A stretch of DNA of 64,000 bases from assembly GCF_050908995.1 (NCBI RefSeq), contig NC_135130.1, forward strand, positions 11,577,501 through 11,641,500, given 5' to 3'. Shown piece by piece: positions 24,479-36,841 of the stretch. The first letter of the stretch is position 1. The number at the start of each line of letters is the position of its first letter. Both the position numbers and the translations under genes were made by a program. The notes beneath the pieces are model-generated. The model had not been told where the DNA came from. It saw nothing but the letters and a program-made list of their open reading frames with translations, and ran no database searches. This DNA comes from Andrena cerasifolii (taxonomy: Eukaryota; Arthropoda; Insecta; Hymenoptera; Andrenidae).

Positions 24479-27400
24479 AGCGGGATTCAGGAAAGCTCAC
24501 CCAGCTGGGCCATCAAACCCAACAACCACGATCCTTCCAAGTATCGCAATGTAGTTTACCATTTTCTAATTTACCAATTTCTTTGCGTTAAGCGTCTCGA
24601 ACTTTTATCATCCCGCGACATCTATCCGTATAGCCTCCTTTAGCACTGAAACATGCCCCGCTTTGTGCCAGCGTCAGCGGCAGCGCGACGACGCATTGTT
24701 CGTCCAAGTTCGTTCATCCGATGCAGTTGTAACATTGTAACTCGGTCTAATTCAGCGTGCAATAGTTTCAACTTCGCGACGACCCTTAGCCTGGCGATAG
24801 TTCGAAACGTGAATATTCCGTGATGTGTACCTGTTTCCCATTCTGACTCCTACAGATCCTAAGTCCCTCCATCCGTGACCCGGTCCTTGGCGCTGGAAAC
24901 TTTCGATCGACAGTGGCGCCATCTCTGACGGAATGAACCAGGAGCGATTGTACTTTTTATTACTGATCCGTCGCAGAATGCTTCGAACAATCCGAAGCAT
25001 TCAGAAGGGGGTGAAGAGAACGTAAGTTAATAAAGAGTTGTGAATCTCGGGTGGGTTTTAGATTTAATGGGCAGCGAATTATGCGGGGACGGTTATGCAG
25101 TATATCGACATGTTACACGTCAATGACGGCGCGAATCATTCCATGGAGACATGATTACGATGCAGGATAGCAGAACCGTCGGTCAATCAGGATGGCGATT
25201 AATTGTCGACACGCAAAAACGGAAATCAGGTAATTGGATTTCTGTCGCGCAACGGTCGCGGCAACGTATTAACAATCGAATTACGAGACGATTAATAATC
25301 ATTCAAGGACCATCGATCATTCAAGCACCGAGCGTGGCACTCGTCAAATCAGTTTGATTATTATTAATTGGGTGATTCGTGGATTCTAACGTAATTTCTT
25401 CTTTACTGACTCTTTGTGCTGAAATCATTCATGGAATAATTTTAAATTGGTTAAAAAAAATTGCCCCGCGAATAATTAAATGTTCCGTTCGGTTCGATAG
25501 CGATAATATTCAGTATACCGTGAATCAGGGAGCGGATTTAAATTTATTTCAGACCTCTAAGCGCGTGTATTTAAATCGGGCGGGACCAACGACTGTTATT
25601 TTTGGAAAATTTACGAGCGGCCGCATTAAAAAAAAGTGACAGGGTGGGAATGCGATTAGTAGCATTCCAGCGAGGCGATGGTATCCGAATTAAACGAATA
25701 TCCGAATTAACGGGATTTTCCAGCATTTGAAACGATTATCCCACTTGACCTGTTTTCCCTGTGGAAATATGCAAATTTACAAACATCTAAAAAACGTGGC
25801 TGAAGGAGTTAGAAAACACTAAGAGCTGATGAATTAAATGGCTAATTAGTAATAACGAATGAAACTATTACTTGGAAAAGGGGATTGACGAAAATCATGT
25901 AGAATGCTTCAGCGTCAGTCCTCGAGTGTTGATCGACATAAATCGAGAGATCGTGACCTATTCTTCCGCCAAAGTGGTGCAGAAATCCGTGTGTCAAAGG
26001 GCGATTATTAAACAAGGACGATTTGCTCGAGCGCCACAAAGGATGTTCAAATGAAAATCCTGCGGGACCAAGTAAAAGCTGTGTTACTCGGGCATTACGT
26101 CTCCATTACTGTTCGACCCAGTTCGCCCGCAGCGCTAACTATGGAATTTCTCGAAAGGAAAAAGTTTTGCGGTCGTTGTTGGAGACAGTGGTTTCCCCTC
26201 CTTCCCCTCCACTCCCTTTTTGCGTATTTTATGATGTCACGGCTTGGAAAGTCTTCAGCGGATTCGCCCACCATTCTTAATTAAAAACTCTACGCTCGGA
26301 CGCGACGGTGGCGCCGCCATTATTAAACTTAAAGCGATTTAGCCGCTCCTGGCAGGGTTGTCCGCATCGGTTACCCGCCTACCAACGCGTGTTCCCGACG
26401 AGTTCCGTGTAATCTGGTATTCTTTTACTAGCATGAAGAGGGCCAGTCGTGCCACTTCGTTTTACATTTTAATGCCCCTCACTGTTTGATGATTCGACGT
26501 CCCGCGATGCTCTTCCTTCGGTCGCGCACTTGGACCGGGTATTCGTGTCTCGAGAAATTGGGTTACTGCTTGACTACCAGCCGACATCCGTCCGTGATTT
26601 CCCGGCGCCGGCAACTCCAAAGAGTTCTCCAAGCAGAACGCTGGAAGCATAAAAAAAAAGGAGATTAGAAAGTGTTCGCTTGAAATTATCATACAGCTTT
26701 TCAAGGTTTCGTAGCGGGCTGGGTTCTTTGTTCGCTTGGAAAAAGGAGTCTGACCGTAGAACGAAAGTACTGAGTGCGCAAACAGCAGCGGGGATGTTAA
26801 CAACAGAAGAGGCAGCGCAACAGAATGGGAAGTGAAATAGTTCCTCGTACAAAAGCGATCACTTCACGGGGCAACGGAATCGAGAAAAAGCTGCCTTGTA
26901 ACACGGTCCGTTTTCCCCGTAATTCAGTTTAAACAAACTTATAAAAGGTGAAGGAATCCAGGCCACGGCGGAGGAGTTTCTGATTGATTCGCATGCATTC
27001 CCGCACGAGCCACTGTAGAATCTCGCAACAGCCGTGCGCATCCAGGTCGATGAAGTGACGTGGTGCAGATTCCGCCACGTCCACCTAGTAAGAAAATTCT
27101 TCCCTACATCGTTTAAGGACCTACCCTTAATGCAATTACAGCGAGGGCCATTTTATGCTTAATTCAGCCTCGCATAGAGTTGGGCAAGTACGCTAGATTG
27201 GATAAAAACACACCCAACCCAGGCATAGCCAGACCTAACATACCTACCGATTTAATCTTTTTTTTGCCAAGGGGTACTTCCTGAACGTTTTTTCTCTTCC
27301 CATTTACAACTGACATATTTTCTAGCATCTAGATGATACACTATCCTCGCCATACGCCTCCACGATTTAACGTTCGCACATTCCGCGTTGAAGACCCCCT

Positions 27401-28140
27401 TAAGAAGCAATTCTCTGCCGCATTGAAGCCTCCTAACCCTCGCAATCGTGCTCCTCCCTTCGAACTCAGTCCTCTTGCCCGCGTTATCGAGGAGGTAGAT
27501 GCCAGCGAGAGACCCCAATTATGACTGCCCTTCTTCAAGACGTTTCATCGACAAGTTTCCCGTAGCAGGGCAATTCGTACCACGAAAATTCAAAGCGGCT
27601 GCGGTTTATTTACTCTCTGATAAATAGGCTGTAAAGGGAGAGCAATTTCCCTCGCGCCTGGCTGCCTTTCTGCACGACGCTTCAACGCCGAGGAAACATG
27701 CCAGTCATTGAAACTGGTGAAAGCCGTAAGAATTACTTACAATGAAGGTGAAAATTGGCTACTGCATGTTTTGCGCCGCGAATTCTCCAGCAGCTAAATC
27801 TCACCAATCTGAATGGCATTTGAAGCCGGGAATTCGCGAGAGCCAGGAGGAACTCTGAAGACCTCTTAGAATTTTTTTGGGAATTATTCTTGCTTCGACT
27901 AATTTTCACTCGGGCTCCGTTCGCGGAGAAGAAACGAGACTGTGCTCTCATTCCTTGTCCTCGAGAAGGAATGACCCGCGGCGCAGGAGGACGTAAATAC
28001 CGAGCGTTCGAAGAGGGCGTCGCTGGAGAGAGGGATGCGTAGTAGGGGCTGGCATATTTCGCGAACGTCAGGCCCTAGGCGAACCTTGTAGAGGCTAAAT
28101 TTTCCTTCGACCCCAGGAACCCCGCGAGCAGAACCGGAAG

Positions 28141-28430
28141 AGGAAAAGTCGTTGGAGAGAAATGGGGATGAAGAGGGTACGAGGAGAGGATACAGGACGA
28201 GAACGAGTTGGGGGTCTGCAAACACAAAAGAAAAGGGACGAAAAAGAACGGGGAAAGGGGAGTGGAGGTGGGATGGGGCGGTGCACAAAGACACGACACT
28301 GCGTTGCGCAGCTCGCTGGACGTGACGAGGGAGAGAAATATCCCGAGGGTGAAATTCAGTATGGGGCAGCCGGTGGTATGGTGGGGTCGAAAGGTGAGCA
28401 AGGTGGCATCGCAAAGGAAAAGAAAATCTC
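28141..28430 (+). repeat. Purine-rich (A/G) strand-asymmetric tract
   Basis: The + strand is strongly enriched in A and G (gggagtggaggtgggatggggc and similar) for nearly 300 bp. The reverse strand therefore gives Pro/Ser/Leu/Phe-rich open frames, including one of 171 aa, which I regard as composition artefacts. Confidence 0.6.
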
Positions 28431-30077
28431 TGGTTACGACGTACTCCCTTTATGTTCCACTAATTATTTATCTCGGGATTGATTCGGAAATCATTTATGC
28501 GGCAAGTTAGCCCATTCCGGCCGCTGTGGTTAGTAGGAGCAGTCGTAGGATGGGCGAGAAGTCCGCGAGTACCGTAGGCCGTATAACCGTCTATTTAGTG
28601 GTGGCTTAAATGGCCCACGCTTGAAGTGTGAGGTAACTGATTGCAGCAGGCGAACAAGTATAAGATGGGACCCCGGGGGACAGTGTCCGCGTGTACAGCG
28701 ACCTAGAGCCTAGACACTTGGCCACTCCTCCCAGGTACTTCTAGTTACAAAGACACGTTTTCAACTCCCAAACATTCCTTCATGGCCCTCAAAGGCTCCT
28801 TTTCGAGACATAGAGCTGCTGGGACACGATTTCAACTTCCAAAGATATCTCGCTGCAAGTCCAACTCACATTTTCCGACACCTCAAGATGATGGCTATTT
28901 TCACGCAGATGGGATTCACAAATGAATTTTTGTCGCCTGAACTATGCGTCATACGAAGTTGGGTTTGCTTGCGTTTTAATCAGGAGAGGTTGACATTCTT
29001 GAGAAAATTTGCTTTCGTCCCGAAAAGTTATTTTTTCAACACGAAAATTATAAATATTTAATTTTCACTTTAAGGTCTAGTTTCCTCTATGAAGTAAGAC
29101 CTTTCCTAGGGTGGACATGTTCACTTTAATTTCGCAGCCGTTAAACAGTTCCGTTTCCGTGTAACTTCTAACAAATCATTTGCTGGTTTTGCTAAAAGAA
29201 ATCACGTATTCACCACTTACTTGCCCCAGTCATATTGGTCCGGGTTAGAATAAGAGTATGCGCCGTGGCGGGCTGCCGAGGGAAGAAAGTTTTCTGGGCA
29301 CGCTTCCGGATGGAGCATCGTCTCCCCTTAGCCGAAGTATTGGAAATGCACGAATGGGCCCTTTTAGCACGTTCGTTAATACCACAACTTTTTCCAATAA
29401 AGTTTCTTCAGGCTCGAACATATCACGAGTTATTTCTTAGTAATACTATCCATGAAGATTTTCCCCGCTTCGGCGATTCTTCCATTCCCACGGTTTTCAC
29501 AGAGCCGCGACTCACAAAAACGGCACTGTGCGAACATGCAGTGCAATTTCTGTGCAACATTTACAGTTGCCGGGGTAAATACTTGCGGGGTGTGTTTTCA
29601 GCAGAGCAAGCATACCATTTCGGGCGAAAATGGAGGGAAAGTAAACAAAATGGCGTCGCGTTAACCGGTAGGGAAATTATGTACGTGCGTTAAAGGGTCT
29701 GAGCGCTGGCTGGCAATTGTAACAGTAGGGAAGGCCTTCCCAAGGAAGTGCATTCTTTCTAAATACATCGCTGTGAATGCGCTTTTTCCTTGGCTTCCCC
29801 TCCTCCCCTTTTAATACATTACTTTACAGCTTAACGCACGAGCATGTATCTCCCAGGAAAAATAATTGTTTCCGGCGCTATGCTCTTAAAGAAACGTGTT
29901 GCTGAAACTGTTCCTCTAAATAATGCCTTTTTGTAATACAACTTCTTGAAGCAATTTCGCTCAAAAGTAATTTCGCAGCGGTTGCATATTCTCTTTTCAA
30001 AAAACACTGTTCTAAAGATGCACTTTCCCATGGAGAACCCTGTCTGGAAGAAGATAGCTTGCTGGATCGCTCTACGG

Positions 30078-30239
30078 CAGTGGTTCTCAACCCTTTTTGA
30101 CTCACGATCTCCTTTTATAATATTCAAATAAATTTAAGGTTTTCAGAATGTACCTCTAACTTAATAATATTAAAAAAAACCGTGACGACTCCCCAGAAAA
30201 CACTTCGCGACCCACGATCCCCCCGGTTGGGAATCACTG
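30078..30239. mobile_element. hAT (Charlie-like) MITE, 162 bp, with 8-bp target duplication
   Basis: The left end reads CAGTGGTTCTCAACCC. The right end is the complement of CAGTGATTCCCAACCGG; both are typical hAT termini. Flanking 8-mers are CTCTACGG (30070-30077) and CTCCACGG (30240-30247), matching at 7 of 8. There is no ORF. It lies 218 bp upstream of the exon 3 acceptor. Confidence 0.88.
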
Positions 30240-30397
30240 CTCCACGGGATTACGTTTCTTATGCTGTGCTCTCTTAAAAGTTCCTAGGATTACATTTTCT
30301 CATAATTGGTCCCCATGTATTTCGACGACTGATGATATCTATCTTGCGCTTGGGTGGCACGAAATCCGAGCACTTAGGCAAATGTATATAATCTATC

Positions 30398-30419
30398 GAA
30401 GCTCTCATATCAGAGCTTC
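30398..30419. other. Perfect 8-bp hairpin near exon 3 acceptor
   Basis: GAAGCTCT and AGAGCTTC flank a 6-base loop (catatc), 37 nt upstream of the AG of exon 3. This is where a branch point usually lies. Any role in splicing is speculation. Confidence 0.5.
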
Positions 30420-30456
30420 TTTACCAGCTGCATAACGTCTCTACATTTTATTTCAG

Positions 30457-30626
30457 AGGAGGTGTTCGGCTCAAACAAGGCTATATGGTTCTCGCCGAGC
30501 GGCACTAAGCTGGCGTTTGGTTACTTCGACGATTCCCACACGCCGATCATAACGATACCGTTTTATGGCTACCCGGGCAGCCTGACGTTCCAGTACACCT
30601 CTGCGATCTCGATCCATTACCCCAAG
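30457..30626 (+). CDS. Dpp4: DPP4-like exon 3 (EEEVFGSNKAIWFSPSG segment)
   Basis: This 170-nt exon follows acceptor tatttcag and ends at donor gtaagc in phase 0. The first two bases complete a Glu codon, giving DWVYEEEVF across a 14.8-kb intron. It then encodes KAIWFSPSGTKLAFGYFDDS, TPIITIPFY and ends SIHYPK. The S9B counterpart is the EEEVF-x-ALWWSP-G-LAY-FND strand set followed by YPKAG. Two Glu residues here correspond to the substrate N-terminus-binding pair of DPP4. A perfect 8-bp hairpin lies at 30398-30419, just upstream of the acceptor. Confidence 0.94.
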
Positions 30627-33600
30627 GTAAGCGTTCACTGAGATCAGCCGATTTTTGTATTCCGTTTGATCTTTCATTCAGCGCCTCGCTACCTGAGACG
30701 GGCTAAACTTGGAGCACCGTCTCAACGCAATAGCCCGAGAAGACGAGATCATTTGAAATTGGAGAAGAACCGTGTCCTCTTCGCACTTTCAGACGACTGA
30801 TTTAGGTGGCAAAGGAAGCAGGAGGAAAAATGTTAATCGTCATATCCACAAAGTTGGCGAGACAATGAGAGTAAAAGAACACTGAAATTGCAGCTGAAAA
30901 CTTGAAACCCTGCGCTAGTCATTTATCGCCGGTAAATGTACCGAGTTTTTCACGAAACTATTTCGGAGATAGGGCGAACCGAAATTAATATCGCGCACTC
31001 GTGTTTCCAGTTGCGCGGCTGTTTCGCGCGATCGAGAACGCGGACCAATTTTTGCCTTCCTGCACCTGTTCGTGAAACTGCGGGCTAACTGAAAACAGTA
31101 TCCATTTAACGCGCTGAATTCGGCCGCCCCTGTCGTAACAAACTTCCGCGAGCCATTCCGGGGACACGTAATTTAAATAGTGGTCCGCGACGATATACGT
31201 GACAAGCACCCTTATTCGAACAAAAATTATCCTCGCCAGGGCGCACTTAGAAGTTATTTAATCCCGTTCAGGGCGACTTTTCATTACAACTTCAACGATT
31301 TTCCTTCTAGCTCAGTTTAACTTGCACAATTTAACTTATACGCCCGTCCAACCGCCTGTAACGCGGCCTGTAACCCGTTTGTTCAGTCATTAAAACTTAT
31401 TGACCTATTTAACTAGTTTTAGGGGCAACACAGTCGGAAGCTAGCAACATTTTCTGCAACTTTCGACAACTTTTAAATATTCACTCGCATTTGTATATTT
31501 CTTCTTCGCATCGCCACGATTAGAACTGGTTACCTAGTTGCCCCAAGGGGTCTCACCAGAGGCCTCCCCTTCGATCCCATTTCCTTTAGTTTCCTTGTAG
31601 GATCCCGGAAAATTCAATTAGGCACGATTAAAGTTTACATAAGTGACCATTTAATTATTATTAAATTTTATCTAAACCTGTAATCTTGCAACTAGTAACG
31701 ACCAGCGTAGTTTTCCTACATTTGGAGGGAGTTGTGCCTCTCGTCCGGCACGCGTTCCCAATTGCAAGCCCGCGAAACCTTCTGTGTTAACTCGGTTCTG
31801 CTGAAACTCCTTTCGTGTCTCTTAATACGCGAGACAAAGTTAGGAAAAAGGGTGGAATGAAAAACTTCAAAGGAGGCCAAGTCAGCACAGGAAATGAACA
31901 CGGTTAGCTGCGGAGTTAACGCCCGCCTGACAGACGGGTAAATGGGAAGAACATTGGGTTCGAGTATGGCCACGGGAAGAACGTAATGCGGTGGGACTAA
32001 GTAAATTGAGTCGCAAGCGTTTACCCGCAAAGAAAATTCACCGTAGAGCCACGACCAATTTATCGATTTACCTATCATTATCACTGGGCGAGTTATAAAT
32101 ATCGTTTAAGCTCTGAAAACCTTTCGGTCTTTGAACGACTGGCTTCCAAATACTACGCCAGCCGACCCTCATCTCACTGGCGTAGGGGCGCTGAAAAGAT
32201 GAAAAGCAACCGGGACCAAGGTTTACAATCTGAAACGGGGGATGCAGAAGGGTGTGGAAGCTGGCACCTGTGCATTTTTTAATGGCTTTTTACGAGCCAC
32301 GATTGATGCCGCTGGCCAGAAGCAAATATTGCCGAGGGGAAAAGACTGCTCTACGAATGTTGACCCAAGCGATGAACATAGCCTCCTTTAACGTGGTGCC
32401 ATGGATCGCAGTTAATATTTTCCACTCGCATTCAGAGGGGCTGCAGGCACCGTGAATTTGGAGATTCTTTGGCATTCCAAGTTTCAGTAGTAGACTAGTA
32501 GACTGAGAATATACTTAAAAAGTAAGAAAATTGGACGTTTAACCTAACAAATGACGTATTTCACCTGAAAAGTGGCCTATTTGATTTAACGAGTGACCTA
32601 TTTGACTTAACAAGTGGCCTGTTTAACTTAACAAGTGACCTATTTGACCTAGCATTGATATAAGTGGACCTAAACCAGTTTTCCAGCTATCACAATGACT
32701 CTCTTTCTTACGCGCCACGCGTTTGAAAATCAGGGAGTGCGATTTGAAGATCACGGAGATTTTCCATTAAAGGATTCGGAAAAAGAGAACCAAACGGCTG
32801 TAGGAAAGACTGTTTTGACAACTGCGAAGACAAAGAAGCGATTTGTAGCTCTGAAGGGTATCAGAAAAGCTAGAAATTCCTGGCTTCTTCCACACAATCG
32901 AGGAAGACGAAGTTTTTCATGAGTATTTCCGAGATGCTTCCATACACGAACATCGGAAGCTCCACAGGAAAACTCAGTTTACCTAGAACAATCGTGGAAG
33001 TAATACGAGTCCTCTGATTTTCAGGGACTTCTTTTCGAAATAGTTTAACACACATTCCGTTTATCTTCGTAAAAGTATCGTTTAAGGGCATTATGATGCC
33101 ACTATTTCGCGTTCTGAATATTTCAGAAACATCTGAATTCGGTGGGGAATCTCCCATAATAAATTCCGAACGCATCGAGTCGTTTCACCTCGAACGGTGC
33201 ACACTGCAGAGTAGCTTCGATTTTTTGCATGCCCGATCTTTTTTCCTGCAGAGAGCTGAGCTTTTTTTTGCACCATCCGATGTAAAGTATCCTCTTTTTG
33301 CGAAAAGTCCCCCGGACCATTTTTCTTCCCGCTTTTATTTCGCCGTCGTTCGCTATACATTTTTCAACTCTCCACTGCATGCTCCTGTTGATTTGCGGTA
33401 AACCACAATATGGCCTGCTCGAGGAAAATATTGCTCACTTAAACCTCTATAAAACGAATTCTTTTGTTCGCCGGAGGAGAAAAGCCCGCCGTTTGTAAAT
33501 GCAAATTTAGAGCTCGAACTCGAATTTCTTTTCACCATGAACGTTGCTTTACAATCCCATAGGTCCATGTGACATTTCTGGTCAATTCTGTGCTCGGGAC

Positions 33601-34101
33601 TCGTGAAATCTGTTTCGTTTTAATAAGATCGCAGGGCCAGTGTCTTCCGCACAATCGTGCCGACCTGTTAAGCGAAGAAAAAGTGACGCTTGCTCCTCGG
33701 GGGAACGATGGTGTCCCCTCTTAAACTCGAATTGCAGATAGATTTCCGACGGGGACCGGAACTAATTACAGCAGGGAGTAATTAAATTTTGATATGACGT
33801 TCTGATTAAATTCTCGTCCGCGTGTGCTGAATGAAGGATGCTGGCATGTAGAATTTATGTCACTCGGTTCTTAATCTCGTTCCCTGACAAAGAGATTCTT
33901 TTCATTCCTCTTTATTGTATTAATCTGATCCCCGGTTTGTTCACTAATTAGTAAAATTTCCGCTATACCCCAGTGAAAATAATATAACACTTTAAACAAG
34001 TTTTAATGAAATTGCTGCAGCGAAACACGAATGACCGTCTAGCGTTATTAATCGATGAACGCGGCAATCGTACAAACCACCCTCCCTGCTTTCTGTTTCA
34101 G
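30627..34101. other. Intron between exons 3 and 4 (3.5 kb)
   Basis: It is bounded by gtaagc and tttcag. The only distinct structure is the 21-bp tandem repeat at 32544-32648. Open frames such as 32084-31716 (-) have no recognisable domain. Confidence 0.75.
32544..32648 (+). repeat. 21-bp tandem repeat, five copies
   Basis: Five consecutive 21-bp units start at 32544, 32565, 32586, 32607 and 32628 around the core TTAACAAGTGACCTATTTGA. The last three are nearly identical, and the first two are more diverged. A partial unit may follow. Confidence 0.88.
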
Positions 34102-34341
34102 AGCGGCACTACCAATCCCACGGTGAAGCTGTTTTACGTCGACTTAAAGAAGGTGGTCCAAGGTAACGTGAGCTTAACTGAAATCGAACATCCAACCGAG
34201 TTATCCTCCACGGAGCGGATTTTATCTGCCGTCGCTTTTCCTACGGACAATCTCGTGTACGCGACCTGGATGAACAGAGTGCAGAACAGGACATACTTCC
34301 ATTTCTGTTACGTCGACGATCTCGTCCCAAATTGCACGACC
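34102..34341 (+). CDS. Dpp4: DPP4-like exon 4 (NPTVKL propeller segment)
   Basis: This 240-nt exon of 80 codons is phase 0 at both ends, with acceptor ctgtttcag and donor gtacgt. It begins SGTTNPTVKLFYVDLKKV, the direct continuation of HYPK in exon 3 and equivalent to the YPKAG-NPTVK-FVV motif of DPP4. It includes VYATWMNRVQNRTYF, matching the W-RRIQN motif, and two cysteines (FHFCYVD and PNCTT) placed like a conserved propeller disulphide. Three N-glycosylation sequons are visible (NVS, NRT, NCT), as expected for an extracellular domain. The open frame continues upstream into the intron (to 34006), but that part has no family similarity. Confidence 0.94.
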
Positions 34342-35015
34342 GTACGTATCCGCTACCCCCGGCGGTCCCTTCCAAGCCCTTTTCGCTCAGCTAATTTCTA
34401 GCTTTGACAAGATAGCCCGATAACTCTTGTCCCCTTGCCCGCGAGCTTAGCAGATTTTTTCCTCCGCTAATTCACCCCTGTCGAAGAAGAATGAGAATCG
34501 GGGTGATATACGGTAATCTTCATTAAAATTTAAGGGCCGTTTTACCGTCCATAAAAGACGGGATGTTCTTTAATTAGAGTCGAGGTCTGCCGGAAAATTT
34601 TCAGAGTGTTTAGCCAAATATGGTGAAAGGGTTCCTCCCACGAGTTGCTCTTTGAGAATCATGTTGGTGCCTCGAGCATTTCTGTGCATGCTAGCTTCTC
34701 AAATTTTGTTTTTCTCCGATTCGACTAATTTAAAGTTTCGAGAGTGCCGTCGGTGAAAACTCTGTTTACTCGCGAGGGGTTCACTTTGCTCAAAGTACGA
34801 GAGGTGGGCCATTTTACGCGTCTAATTGATCAATCTTTGCTTGTCGATTTGTACGATTTTTATGAAACTAAAATTGCATGCAGTTGACGTGGAATTAGGG
34901 AGAGTTTAAGCTATCGATGAAAGACTCCCACAATTGGTCCAGTCGGTACAGTTTCCTGTCGCGAAACGATTACCTAACACCCTGGGGGCACGGAATGAAA
35001 TATTCGTCTGTCCAG
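34342..35015. other. Intron between exons 4 and 5 (674 bp)
   Basis: Donor gtacgt, acceptor gtctgtccag. I see no repeat, ORF or RNA in it. Confidence 0.8.
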
Positions 35016-35251
35016 GGGTGGTCATACTTCGAGAAACACGGATGGGTGGAGCAGTTCGAGCCGCCGGTGTTCAGCAAGGACGGGAATACGTTCCTGACTA
35101 TTCTGCCGCAAAAGCAAAGCGACACCAGGGACTGGAGGCATGTAGTCGCCATTACGAACGTATCCTCGGGCAAGCCGGCCAGCACTGCGCTAACTTCCGG
35201 CCACTTCGTCGTAACAGAGATAGTTTCTTGGGACGAAGAGAATTCGTACCT
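35016..35251 (+). CDS. Dpp4: DPP4-like exon 5 (GWVEQFEPPVFSKDG segment)
   Basis: This 236-nt exon starts in phase 0 after gtctgtccag and ends in phase 2 at gtaagt. It encodes GWSYFEKHGWVEQFEPPVFS, then KDGNTFLTILPQK, DWRHVVAITNVSSG and SWDEENSYL. GW-x-F-x-P-F-x-DGN is the S9B blade containing the DPP4 F357 active-site loop; a Phe sits in the matching place (EQFEPP). One NVS sequon is present. The acceptor has a weak pyrimidine tract, so the start is less certain than the end. The frame is open upstream to 34917, but tccag at 35011-35015 is the acceptor that keeps phase 0 and the family motif. Confidence 0.9.
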
Positions 35252-36841
35252 GTAAGTACATTCGAAAATCTTCTGTTCTGTTGCAACGAGCCCGGCTATC
35301 ACCTCGTGTAAGTTCACCCTAAGCTAACGTGAACGGGTGGGAATAGCATTGCGATAAGAAGGGTGGAGACCCTGAATGGGAACATTCAATTAGGGCGACT
35401 GGGAGCTGTTAAGGTGGTCCGCGACCAGCCATTTTATTAGAACCTGACTAGGTGGACCTGGAAAAACCTTGATCTCTTCGATTTTTAAGGCAGAACAATG
35501 ACGGTGGGATCACTTATCTAAGCCTTTATCTCGGTGCCAATTCTTACATCTCTTACAACTCCACCGTTCGCAGTTCTGTTTTACTTATCGAACCAACTAA
35601 ACGGGGCTTGATAAACGGAACTTCAGTAGGCACCCCATGATATAATCTCCGCCATCTATAGTAGACCATAACCTAACAATGGGCAACTCACCAAAAGCGT
35701 CTTGGCCATACCATTAGTTATACCCTATGAATTTGCGTTTCTGAGGGGATTTAGAACATTCGCACCCAGCCCCAGATTTAGCATCCTTGGAGCACCCCAA
35801 TTGCGTGACACTCGTACACAATGCATTAACAGACATTCGGACAAAGACCGCGCTTGGTCGTTGCTGCAGTAGCGCCCGTCTTGGACGGCTGAAGAAGCTT
35901 CTTGTCCCGTTCTACAAAATAATTGTTTCGTATAGAACAAAGGCTTGTATCGACAGGTTCGAAGGGGACTTCTCGGAGTGGAAGGCGCGACCTTAAATCT
36001 TCACGGCAATCGAGCAGCCGAGGCGTTCAAATATCGACATTAAGTACACCGACTTACCTACGTACTTTCCATTATTTCTCGATAAAATACGGCTCATAAG
36101 GGGCGATATTACGCCGCGGGGACACGATATTGGAGGTCCTCGTAAAATCACGCGCAAACCGTCGTCTGGGGTGGCAGCGCCCATCTAAAGAACGTTATCA
36201 TTTATCACGTAAACGCACCGTTAGGCATTGATACTGTGCTCGACCCACCTAATTCAATCTCCACGCCGTGGAAGAAGTTAAAATGGTATTCATCATCGAT
36301 TAAATTGCTCGATGAAATATCCCCGGCCCCCTATATCACGGAGATTCGTGCTAACATTTGCTATAAAATTCATTTCACTACGTTATTAAAGTACATACCC
36401 GCCTATAATCGATCTTACATTGTCGTTTTTCGGTTCACGAGATTGCGGAATTTCAATTATTAACCGAAGCAGTTTTCGAACGACTAAACGAATTTCCCTA
36501 ACATGATATATTAGCCCTCTGTATTTGAAATGGTTCTGTTGAATTTCGCTTCAAAATTCCATGAGCGATCCCTATTGGAACTTTTCGCCTTTTCTGTTTA
36601 CATAATAAAAGGAATTCAATTACGCTCAGTGGAGCGGTTTTATGAAATGCATTATGCATTAAATTTAACGATCGTCTGATTACGTTGGAACACATTATAG
36701 AAGTATAAGGAACATAGGTGACATCGATTTTACATAAAGCAATAGCGTGGTTTGTGTAATTGAACACGATGGGGGTAGGTTGTTCAGTGCCCTTGAGCCG
36801 CTAGTCCACTTTGTTCCAACTATAACAGAAAGATATAGCAT

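Larger units (their letters stand above)
15627..30456. other. Intron between exons 2 and 3 (14.8 kb)
   Basis: It is bounded by gtaagc and tttcag. Recognisable contents are a Tc1/mariner-like MITE (18817-19399), a 40-bp minisatellite in two clusters (22139-22298 and 24071-24478), a GA microsatellite (22783-22804), a purine-rich tract (28141-28430) and a hAT MITE (30078-30239). Several open frames of 100-177 aa on both strands lack any recognisable domain or splice-supported extension. No nested gene can be supported. Confidence 0.75.

Noticed and set aside
27177..27235. TAGAGTTGGGCAAGTAC as a hAT end
   Set aside because: No paired right terminus or 8-bp duplication could be found nearby.
27899..28414. 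171-aa reverse-strand ORF
   Set aside because: Pro/Ser/Leu/Phe-rich product of a purine-rich tract; no domain, no splice support, overlapping frames equally open.
28720..28745. Recursive splice (ratchet) site at cctcccag|gtactt
   Set aside because: The donor half gtactt is poor, and no other CAG|GTAAGT ratchet site was seen in the long introns.
29235..29693. 152-aa forward ORF
   Set aside because: Begins at a TTG, has no recognisable motif and lies within a large intron; consistent with chance.
34917..35015. Upstream extension of exon 5 from an ATG in the same frame
   Set aside because: The extra residues have no family counterpart, and tccag at 35011-35015 gives the phase-0 acceptor that joins NCTT to the GW motif.
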